From Solirubrobacteraceae bacterium (GTDB lineage Bacteria > Actinomycetota > Thermoleophilia > Solirubrobacterales > Solirubrobacteraceae): 12,129 bases of DNA. Numbering within the stretch: position 1 is the first letter of the stretch; each line of letters opens with the position of its first letter. The position numbers and the translations under genes were made by a program. The stretch is from positions 1 to 12,129 of the forward strand of contig JAICUS010000129.1 in the NCBI GenBank assembly GCA_025935735.1, read 5' to 3'. The notes under the pieces are model-generated. The model was not told the origin of the DNA, ran no database searches, and saw nothing but the letters and a program-made list of their open reading frames with translations. Below are positions 1-5,591 of this stretch, one piece after another.

Positions 1-357
1 AGCGAAGGCGAGCGCGCCCGCGGCCCCCCACACGACGAGGTAGCCGGCCGTGAACAGCAGCGGCGACACCGGCGAGCGCGCGCGGCTCATCCGCGAGTAC
101 AGCGCCACCGTCGGCGCCAGCGACGGCAGCATCATCGCCGCCATCATCACCACCCAGACGCCGACGAACCAGCCGAAGGCGCCGAACGCGGTCCACGGGC
201 CGTCGTCCATCCCGTCCATCCGGCCGGCGGTCGACCACCAGCTCAGCGCGGCCAGCGCGAGCAGCAGCGCCACGAGCCCCCAGCGGGCGCGGACGGCCGT
301 CAGCGCCGGCGCGAGGCCGCGGTCCGCCGCCGGCGCGGCCTGCGCGTGAGCGGTCAA
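1..357 (-). CDS. DUF2182 predicted metal-binding membrane protein, N-terminal part (cut by window edge)
   Basis: This is the 5' part of a minus-strand gene, 119 codons, still open at the left edge. Translation gives a short polar N-terminus, a hydrophobic helix at about 27-40, then W-rich and Met-rich stretches including VWVVMMAAMMLPSLAP at 67-82 and a further helix at about 99-119. The AMMLPS motif and the Met-rich first helices are typical of DUF2182 (COG5486) integral membrane proteins, whose molecular function is not established. I chose the TTG at 357-355 because it overlaps the TGA of the upstream DUF1326 gene (TTGA). No ATG occurs before residue 47, which lies after the first helix. 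DUF1326 and DUF2182 genes are commonly neighbours, which supports both calls. The C-terminal half is outside the window. Confidence 0.8.
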   Translation of the reverse strand, partial: MTAHAQAAPAADRGLAPALTAVRARWGLVALLLALAALSWWSTAGRMDGMDDGPWTAFGAFGWFVGVWVVMMAAMMLPSLAPTVALYSRMSRARSPVSPLLFTAGYLVVWGAAGALAFA

Positions 358-956
358 GCCGCCCACGAGAACTTCGACGTCGAGAGCCCGGTCTTGCCCT
401 CGTACTCGATCCCGAACGCGCTGATCCGCGAGCGCTTCGCCTCGGCCATCGTCAGGTCGGAGCCCGCCGGGTGGAACATGCCGTTGAACCGCACCGGCTC
501 GCCGGTCTCCACGCCGAACGGCACGATGTCCTCGATCTCGAAGTCGATCGCGTCGCCGACGCGGACGCTGTGGCGCAGCCCCTCGCCGCCGATCTCGATC
601 CGCGCGCGCTCGACGCCCACGACCTCGCCGACCAGGGGAGCGAGGCCCGCCATCGGACCTCCCATCTGCCCGCCGAACACCTTGACGAGCTTGTCCATCT
701 GCTCGTCGCTGGCCTGCTCGTCGACGTACACGCCGAGCTTCCAGTTGCCGTCGGTCATCACCTTCGGCGTGTCGATGATCGCCACCACGCGGCGCCCGGC
801 GACGTCCGTGCCGTCGATGTCGCCCTCCTGGATGTCGAAGGCGAGCGTGGCGCGGCAGTAGTCGTACGTCGCCCCGTGGTCGAAGGACAGGTTGCAGGGG
901 CACATCAGCTCGCAGGAGCACGTCTCCGCATAGCTGCCGCTCAACGTCCAGGCCAT
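354..956 (-). CDS. DUF1326 domain protein with a CSCxxxCPC cysteine cluster
   Basis: A 200-residue cytoplasmic-looking protein without signal peptide or membrane helix. The N-terminus carries five cysteines, at 13, 15, 19, 21 and 34, in the pattern CSCELMCPC...YC, which is the hallmark of DUF1326 (COG5588). The spacing suggests a thiol-bound metal, but that is inference and no function is established. The ATG at 956-954 is preceded by a Shine-Dalgarno-like AGAGG (970-966) with a 9-base gap. It also sits 31 bases downstream of a sigma70-like -10, so it is preferred over the much longer open frame running up to 1265, which would overlap baeRF. The stop overlaps the start of the DUF2182 gene, so the two are probably translationally coupled. 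A joint role in metal handling at the membrane is a guess from gene pairing. Confidence 0.88.
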   Translation of the reverse strand: MAWTLSGSYAETCSCELMCPCNLSFDHGATYDYCRATLAFDIQEGDIDGTDVAGRRVVAIIDTPKVMTDGNWKLGVYVDEQASDEQMDKLVKVFGGQMGGPMAGLAPLVGEVVGVERARIEIGGEGLRHSVRVGDAIDFEIEDIVPFGVETGEPVRFNGMFHPAGSDLTMAEAKRSRISAFGIEYEGKTGLSTSKFSWAA

Positions 957-986
957 CGCGAACCGCCTCTCGAGTCGCTCACACTG

Positions 987-1015
987 ATTCTCTGCCGCCC
1001 GCCGGGGTGCGTCAA
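987..1015 (-). promoter_or_regulatory. Sigma70-like promoter for the DUF1326-DUF2182 operon
   Basis: On the minus strand, TTGACG (1015-1010) is followed by a 17-base spacer and GAGAAT (992-987). This matches the -35 consensus at 5 of 6 positions and the -10 at 4 of 6, at ideal spacing. Predicted transcription start is near 980, giving a leader of about 24 bases that contains the AGAGG ribosome site of the DUF1326 gene. The -35 starts three bases past the baeRF stop codon, so the DUF pair can be expressed separately from baeRF. Confidence 0.5.
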
Positions 1016-1017
1016 GG

Positions 1018-2163
1018 TCACGCCGGATAGCGCAGGATCGCCGCCGCCGGGCCCTCGCCGGGGACGTCCGCCCGGCGCACCGCGAGCACGCGCCCGCGGG
1101 CCAGCAGCACGCGCCGCGCGATCTCGTCCACCACGCCGTAGTTCGCCGCGTCGTCGGCGGCGTCGAGGGTGAGCGCGCCGTCCGCCTCGTCGAGGAAGCC
1201 GGGCACCGACTCGTCGATGTCGACGAACGCCGTGTCGACCGCCCCGAACGTGGCCGCGCGGGCAATCGCCGCGAGGTCGTCGCTCGCCCGGCCCTGGGGC
1301 ACGCGCTGCGCGTAGCGGGCGCGCAGCTCGGTCAGCTCGCCGGCATAGAGCTCGTCCAGGACGCGGCGGCTCTCCTCGGCCAGCTCGGCGTCGGTCTTCG
1401 TGTCCGGGTTGCCGGCGATGACCGGGCCCGCGAGGTGCGGATACGTGTTGACCGACCGGAAGATCGACGCCAGCGGCTCGGCGGCGGCGAGGATGAGCGG
1501 CAGGTCGAGGCCGGTGAGGACGGGCCGCAGGGCGTCGTGGACGCGGCGCGCGTACTGGCGCAGCCGGACCTTCTGGCCCTCGGCGCCCTGGATGCGGCGG
1601 TCCGGCGAGCGGTCGGCGAGCGACGCCTTCCCCACGGCGCTCGCGGCGTCGCCGGGCATGCCGGGGACCCGGACCTCCTCCGGCGGCGCGTCCGGCGAGA
1701 CCTCGACGAGACGCGCGGCGTTCTGGGAGAGCGCGAGCACGAAGGCCGCCTGCGGGAACGTGGCGCTGCGCAGCAGCGGCTTGACGTGGAAGCGGTCGGA
1801 CACCTCGACCATGGGCGACAGGCGGTTGGCGACCTGGAAGGTGCGCGCACCGGATGGTGTGGCGAACACCGCGAGGCTGTGGGCCTGGCGCGCCCAGAAC
1901 CCGTCGTCCTCGGCGAGGTCGTCGAGCACCTCGCGCAGGTCGTCGACCGCGCCGCGGCCGGCCGCCGCGGCGCCGAGCTGCTCCAGCGCCTCGCGGGCCA
2001 GGCCCCTGAACTCGAGGCGATCGCGCTCGCCCCGCTCCTCCGGCGTCGTGGGCAGGTAGATCGAGACGCACGCCCCGTCGCGAACGGACAGCAGCTGCTC
2101 GAGATCGGCGTGGGTGGGGATGTCGGTGTGCACGAGCGACACATGGTGGCCCAGGATCTTCAC
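1018..2163 (-). CDS. baeRF-type (bacterial archaeo-eukaryotic release factor-like) protein, probably family 3
   Basis: A 381-residue soluble protein starting at a GTG. The N-terminus has the characteristic segment ADLEQLLSVRDGACVSIYLPT (19-39), followed by a helical stretch with LAREALEQL. The C-terminal third has the eRF1/Pelota domain-3-like pattern, with TFGAVDTAFVDIDE (305-318), a VVDEIARRVLLARGRVLAV segment (344-362) and the terminal AAAILRYPA. This layout fits baeRF proteins, the bacterial relatives of eRF1/Pelota/Vms1 proposed to act in ribosome rescue or translational quality control. Experimental proof for this family is scarce. I see no GGQ peptidyl-hydrolysis motif. The GTG start lacks a clear Shine-Dalgarno site; internal GTGs at codons 8 and 11 are alternatives. 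It is divergent from the peptidase gene across 44 bases. The family-3 assignment is less sure than the superfamily. Confidence 0.78.
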   Translation of the reverse strand: MKILGHHVSLVHTDIPTHADLEQLLSVRDGACVSIYLPTTPEERGERDRLEFRGLAREALEQLGAAAAGRGAVDDLREVLDDLAEDDGFWARQAHSLAVFATPSGARTFQVANRLSPMVEVSDRFHVKPLLRSATFPQAAFVLALSQNAARLVEVSPDAPPEEVRVPGMPGDAASAVGKASLADRSPDRRIQGAEGQKVRLRQYARRVHDALRPVLTGLDLPLILAAAEPLASIFRSVNTYPHLAGPVIAGNPDTKTDAELAEESRRVLDELYAGELTELRARYAQRVPQGRASDDLAAIARAATFGAVDTAFVDIDESVPGFLDEADGALTLDAADDAANYGVVDEIARRVLLARGRVLAVRRADVPGEGPAAAILRYPA

Positions 2164-2183
2164 CGGGTCAACAGTCCCGAACG

Positions 2184-2191
2184 TGTATAAC
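2184..2191. promoter_or_regulatory. Possible bidirectional -10 element between baeRF and the metallopeptidase gene
   Basis: The 44-base divergent gap contains GTGTATAAC, the only AT-rich spot in its surroundings. Read on plus, TATAAC (2186-2191) is a 5-of-6 -10 match, giving a start near 2198 and a leader of about 10 bases before the ATG at 2208. Read on minus, TATACA (2189-2184) or TTATAC (2190-2185) gives a start near 2178 and a leader of about 15 bases before the baeRF GTG. No convincing -35 is visible on either side. Confidence 0.35.
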
Positions 2192-2207
2192 GCTGCCGGG
2201 AGGCCGT

Positions 2208-3077
2208 ATGCCCCGACGCTGGCTGCCGATCATCTGCGCGGCCGTCCTGGCCGTAGGCTGCGGCTCATCGAGCGGCTCGGGCAAGGCATCCCCAGCGGCC
2301 ACCCCGACGGCGACCGCCACCGACACGCCGACGGCGACCGCCACCGCGACGGCGACGCCGACCGCGGCGGCGACGGTCCACAGCTCCGACCTGCAGCAGC
2401 TCCCGCAGGCCCCGGAGCCCAGCGGCAACCCGCCGTCGCTCCAGGGCACCAGCCGCCACGCGTTCCTGCGTGCGGTGTTCGACGACGCCGAGGCGCTGTG
2501 GCACCGGCAGTTCCAGGCCGCCGGCCTGACCTACCACCCGGCCCGGCTGACGATCTTCTCGCAGCAGGTCCACACCGCCTGCGGGCCGCAGCCGGTCGAC
2601 GTCGGCCCGTTCTACTGCCCGCCGTCGTTCGGCGTCTATCTCGACCCGGTGTTCTTCGCGGCGCTCTCCCGCCACGCCGGGGTCCACCTCGGCGACGTCG
2701 CGCAGGCCTACGTCGTCGCCCACGAGCTCGGCCACCACGTCCAGACGCTGCTGGGGATCACTCACCAGAAGGCGCTCGCCGACCACCAGGACCCCGCGCG
2801 GGCGAACAACCGCTCCCGGCGGTTCGAGCTGCAGGCCGACTGCTTCGCCGGCGTGTGGATGCACTCGGTCTACCGGCGCGGCCAGCTCACGGACGCGGAC
2901 CTCCAGCAGGCCCTCGACGCCGCCACCGTGGTCGGCGACGACTTCGCGAAGAACGTCGGCGGCCAGGTGCGCCCCCGCGAGGACTGGACGCACGGCTCCT
3001 CCGCGCAGCGGCGGCGGTGGCTGACGATCGGCTTCGAGGAGGGCAGGCCCGACGCCTGCGACACGTTCAGCCAATGA
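2208..3077 (+). CDS. Lipoprotein neutral zinc metallopeptidase (YpfJ/PF04228 family)
   Basis: A 289-residue exported lipoprotein. It has a basic N-terminus, a short hydrophobic core and the lipobox AVGC, with the acylated cysteine at 18. A low-complexity Ser/Gly then Pro-Thr-Ala linker follows (about 19-57). The catalytic domain spans about 80-285 and contains the zinc signature HELGHH (172-177; ligands H172 and H176, catalytic E173). The downstream FELQADCFAGVW (206-217) has E207 as probable third ligand. CG (125-126) and GPFYCP (133-138) are also typical of PF04228 and suggest disulfides. Members are annotated as neutral zinc metallopeptidases; physiological substrates are not known to me. 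The ATG has a good Shine-Dalgarno GGGAGG (2198-2203). The DUF1269 gene follows 13 bases downstream, so the two probably share a transcript. Confidence 0.9.
   Translation: MPRRWLPIICAAVLAVGCGSSSGSGKASPAATPTATATDTPTATATATATPTAAATVHSSDLQQLPQAPEPSGNPPSLQGTSRHAFLRAVFDDAEALWHRQFQAAGLTYHPARLTIFSQQVHTACGPQPVDVGPFYCPPSFGVYLDPVFFAALSRHAGVHLGDVAQAYVVAHELGHHVQTLLGITHQKALADHQDPARANNRSRRFELQADCFAGVWMHSVYRRGQLTDADLQQALDAATVVGDDFAKNVGGQVRPREDWTHGSSAQRRRWLTIGFEEGRPDACDTFSQ
2304..2346 (+). repeat. Two 19-base direct repeats (24-base period) coding the Thr/Ala/Pro linker
   Basis: The 19-base unit beginning CCGACGGCGACC occurs at 2304-2322 and again, identical, at 2328-2346. The 24-base period equals eight codons and encodes the PTATAT-type linker after the lipobox. 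Degenerate copies continue to about 2375. Such a repeat can vary in length without shifting the frame, so it may vary between strains. Confidence 0.75.
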
Positions 3078-3090
3078 AAGGAGCGACCAG

Positions 3091-3597
3091 ATGAGCGACC
3101 TCATCGCAGTGGCCTATCCGGACCGGGCGACGGCCGAGAAGGTGCGCGGCGAGCTCGCGCGGCTGACGCGCGAGCACGTGATCGAAGTCGCGGACGCCGT
3201 CGTGGCGACCCGCGAGCCGAACGGCAAGGTCAAGCTCCACCAGACGGTCAACCCCGCCGGGACCGGCGCGGCCGGCGGCGCGCTGTGGGGCGGGCTGATC
3301 GGCCTCATCTTCCTCGCCCCGCTGCTGGGCGCGGCGATCGGCGGAGCGGTGGGCGCGGCCAGCGGCGCGGTGACCGACCTCGGCATCGAGGACAACTTCA
3401 TGAAGGAGCTCGGCCAGAGCCTGCCCGAGGGCGGCGCGGCGCTGTTCGTGCTCGTGCGCCAGGTGACGCCCGACAAGGTCCTCCCGCGCATCAGCGAGTA
3501 CGGCGGCAAGGTGCTGCAGACCTCGCTGAGCAACGAGTCCGAGGAGCGGCTGCAGGAGGCGCTGGACGCCGGCGCCGCAGCGCCCGCCCCGTCGTAA
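3091..3597 (+). CDS. DUF1269 domain membrane-associated protein
   Basis: A 168-residue protein of the DUF1269 family, whose function is not established. It begins with a ferredoxin-like half (MSDLIAVAYPDRATAEKV) that resembles a small alpha/beta sensor domain. A long Gly/Ala-rich hydrophobic stretch at about 57-95 (GGALWGGLIGLIFLAPLLG and onwards) follows, probably one membrane hairpin. The second alpha/beta half contains DNFMKELGQSLPEGGAALFVL and ISEYGGKVLQTSLS. Length and layout match the family. A strong ribosome site AAGGAG (3078-3083) sits 7 bases before the ATG, directly after the stop of the metallopeptidase, which makes a two-gene operon likely. The C-terminus ends in a short Ala/Pro tail. 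No catalytic residues are evident. Confidence 0.85.
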   Translation: MSDLIAVAYPDRATAEKVRGELARLTREHVIEVADAVVATREPNGKVKLHQTVNPAGTGAAGGALWGGLIGLIFLAPLLGAAIGGAVGAASGAVTDLGIEDNFMKELGQSLPEGGAALFVLVRQVTPDKVLPRISEYGGKVLQTSLSNESEERLQEALDAGAAAPAPS

Positions 3598-3629
3598 GCA
3601 TCCGAACGAACCTCATCATCGCGGGGCGG
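3584..3629. repeat. Inverted repeat spanning the DUF1269 stop and the ctaG start
   Basis: CCGCCCCG (3584-3591) and CGGGGCGG (3622-3629) are perfect 8-base inverted arms around a 30-base loop. The right arm covers the only purine-rich stretch before the GTG at 3629 and includes its first base. No T-run follows, so it is not a standard intrinsic terminator. In sequence this GC-rich it could be chance. Confidence 0.3.
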
Positions 3630-4522
3630 TGCGCGCGTACGATCCGCGCGTGCTGGCGACGAGCGGGTGGTCGCAGGCTTCGGTCTCCACGGCCCTCGTG
3701 GTCGTGTACGCCGTGCCCTACGCACTGCGCGCGCGCACCCTGCGCGCGCGGGGGCGCCCCGTGCCGGCATGGCGGCGGGCCTGGTTCGCCGGCGGGCTCG
3801 TCCTGCTGGCCTTCGCGGTGAGCCCGCCGATGGACCGCTGGGCCGACGAGCGGCTGAGCATGCACATGCTCGAGCACGTGCTGCTCGGCGACCTCGCGCC
3901 GCTGCTGATCGTGCTCGGGCTGACCGGCCCGCTGCTGGCGCCGGTGCTCAAGCAGGGGTACCGGCTCCGCGGTCTGGCGCATCCGGTGGCCGCGGTCACG
4001 CTGTGGGTGGCGGACCTCTATCTCTGGCACCTGCGCGGGCCGTATGACCTCGCGGTCGGCCACGACCTCGTCCACGTGGCCGAGCACGCCTGCTTCTTCA
4101 TCTTCGGCGCCAACCTGTGGCTGGCGCTGCTGGGGCCGCTGCCCAAGCCGGCGTGGTTCGGCAACGGCCCCAAGCTCGCCTATCTGCTGGCCGCCTGGAT
4201 CGCCGGCTCCCTGTTGGCCTACGGCTTCCTGTGGGCGAGCCACCCCCTGTATCCGCACTACGCGGAGACCGCGGCGGCCGCGGGCCGCAGCGCCGTCACC
4301 GACCAGGCGGGCGCCGGCGGGGTGATGCTGGTCGAGCAGGCCACGGTCGTGTTCGGGCTGCTGATCTGGCTGCTCCTGCGCACGCTGCGCGACGCCGGGC
4401 GCCGCCAGGAGCTGACGGAGCTGGCCGCCCGCCGGGGCGTCGCGCTGGACGCCCGCCGGATCGCCCGCGCGGTCGCGGCCGAGCAGGACGAGCGCCTGGC
4501 GGAAAGGTTGCGGGGATCGTGA
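3629..4522 (+). CDS. ctaG: Cytochrome c oxidase assembly protein, caa3-type CtaG family
   Basis: A 297-residue polytopic membrane protein matching the caa3_CtaG family (PF09678), needed for making active caa3 oxidase, probably at the copper-insertion step (family knowledge). About seven helices are visible, roughly 18-36, 50-65, 85-106, 117-134, 147-169, 182-204 and 232-250. Conserved histidine motifs lie near helix ends: MHMLEHVLLGD (78-88), LWHLRGPYD (132-140) and HDLVHVAEHACFF (145-157). A charged cytoplasmic tail follows 250. It directly precedes the oxidase genes, with 52 bases before ctaC. The start is uncertain: GTG at 3629 has no clear ribosome site. The in-frame GTG at 3650 lies 7 bases after TACGAT (3638-3643), a leaderless arrangement. 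The downstream end is firm. Confidence 0.88.
   Translation: MRAYDPRVLATSGWSQASVSTALVVVYAVPYALRARTLRARGRPVPAWRRAWFAGGLVLLAFAVSPPMDRWADERLSMHMLEHVLLGDLAPLLIVLGLTGPLLAPVLKQGYRLRGLAHPVAAVTLWVADLYLWHLRGPYDLAVGHDLVHVAEHACFFIFGANLWLALLGPLPKPAWFGNGPKLAYLLAAWIAGSLLAYGFLWASHPLYPHYAETAAAAGRSAVTDQAGAGGVMLVEQATVVFGLLIWLLLRTLRDAGRRQELTELAARRGVALDARRIARAVAAEQDERLAERLRGS
3638..3643 (+). promoter_or_regulatory. Candidate -10 element for a leaderless ctaG transcript
   Basis: TACGAT fits the TAnnnT -10 pattern and places a transcription start at or next to the in-frame GTG at 3650. That is the usual geometry of leaderless actinobacterial genes. No -35 match is visible at 17-19 bases upstream, so this remains a weak call. 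It matters because it would move the ctaG start by seven codons. Confidence 0.28.
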
Positions 4523-4574
4523 CTCGCCGTGCGTCCGCTGACATGGCCGTTCGCGTGACGGGAAGGCCGGGGTA

Positions 4575-5591
4575 ATGCCTCGGCCCGTGCGGCCCCGCCA
4601 AGCGTTGATCCTCGCCGCCTGCGCCGTGCTGGTGGCCGGCTGCGGGGGCAACAACGGACAGTCGACCCTGGCGCCGCAGAGCCGGGCCTCGCGGGAGATC
4701 GCGACCCTGTGGTGGTGGATGCTGGCGATCGCCTGCGTGGTGTTCGCCGGCTCGCTCACCATGCTGGCCATCGCCTGGGTCCGGCGCCGGCGCGAGGGGA
4801 TGCCGGTGATCGAGGAGACCAAGGGGCGGACGACGGGCCTGGTCATCGGCTTCGGGATCGTCATCCCGATCATCGTCAACGTCGCGCTGTTCATCGTCGC
4901 GAACTTCTTCGTGATCCGGCAGACCGAGGCACCCGCCGCGGCCACCACGTCGATGACCATCCAGGTCGTCGGGCGCCAGTGGTTCTGGGAGGTCCGCTAT
5001 CCGGGCACCAAGGCGGTGACCGCGAACGAGATCCACATCCCCGTGCGCACGCGCGTGAACGTGGTCGCCACGACCGGGGACGTCATCCACTCCTTCTGGG
5101 TGCCGGAGCTCAACCGCAAGATCGACATGATCCCCGGCCGGCGCAACCGCGTCCTGCTCTACGCCGACAAGCCGGGCCGCTACCGCGGGCAGTGCGCGGA
5201 GTTCTGCGGGCTCCAGCACGCGCATATGTCGATGTTCGTCTTCGCGCAGACGCCGCAGGACTACAAGCGCTGGCTCCAGAACCAGGCGGCCGGAGCGCGC
5301 GCGCCCGGCACCCCGCAGCAGCAGGCCGGCCAGAAGGCGTTCTTCTCCGACCAGTGCGCGAGCTGCCACGCGTTGCGCGGCACGTCCGCGAGCGGGCAGG
5401 TCGGGCCGGACCTCACCCACGTCGGCTCGCGCTCCACGCTGGCCGCGCTCGTGCTGCCCAACACCCCGGCGGCGCTCTCACGCTGGATCCGCAACCCGCA
5501 GGCCGTCAAGCCCGGCACGCGGATGCCCGACCTCGGGGTGAGCGAGCGTGACGTCCGCAGCCTCACCGCCTACTTGGAGAGCCTCAGGTAA
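4575..5591 (+). CDS. ctaC: Cytochrome c oxidase subunit II with C-terminal heme c domain (caa3 type)
   Basis: A 338-residue lipoprotein subunit II that accepts electrons and passes them to heme a. It has a signal peptide with lipobox LVAGC (Cys23), then two transmembrane hairpin helices at about 43-69 and 88-114. The cupredoxin domain with the aromatic motif GRQWFWEVRYP (133-143) follows. The CuA ligand set is complete: H172 in DVIHSFWVP, then C207, E209, C211, H215 and M218 in CAEFCGLQHAHM. A class I cytochrome c domain occupies about 250-338, with CASCH at 261-265 and the likely Met ligand M317 in GTRMPDLG. The ATG follows GGGAAGG (4560-4566) at a normal distance. Its stop overlaps the ctaD start (TAATG). 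The heme c domain sets it apart from the heme-free CtaC of classical mycobacterial bcc-aa3. Confidence 0.96.
   Translation: MPRPVRPRQALILAACAVLVAGCGGNNGQSTLAPQSRASREIATLWWWMLAIACVVFAGSLTMLAIAWVRRRREGMPVIEETKGRTTGLVIGFGIVIPIIVNVALFIVANFFVIRQTEAPAAATTSMTIQVVGRQWFWEVRYPGTKAVTANEIHIPVRTRVNVVATTGDVIHSFWVPELNRKIDMIPGRRNRVLLYADKPGRYRGQCAEFCGLQHAHMSMFVFAQTPQDYKRWLQNQAAGARAPGTPQQQAGQKAFFSDQCASCHALRGTSASGQVGPDLTHVGSRSTLAALVLPNTPAALSRWIRNPQAVKPGTRMPDLGVSERDVRSLTAYLESLR

Noticed and set aside
957..1265. Upstream extension of the DUF1326 frame to 1265
   Set aside because: The extension would overlap the baeRF coding end and is Arg/Ser/Thr-rich noise. The ATG at 956 has both a ribosome site and a promoter.
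4523..4574. A separate promoter between ctaG and ctaC
   Set aside because: CTGACA at 4536-4541 resembles a -35, but no -10-like sequence occurs at 16-19 bases. Only the ribosome site GGGAAGG is convincing.
3491..4960. A 489-codon antisense open frame covering ctaG and the start of ctaC
   Set aside because: Low-complexity Arg/Gln/His-rich translation without any motif; the plus-strand CtaG and CtaC proteins explain the region.
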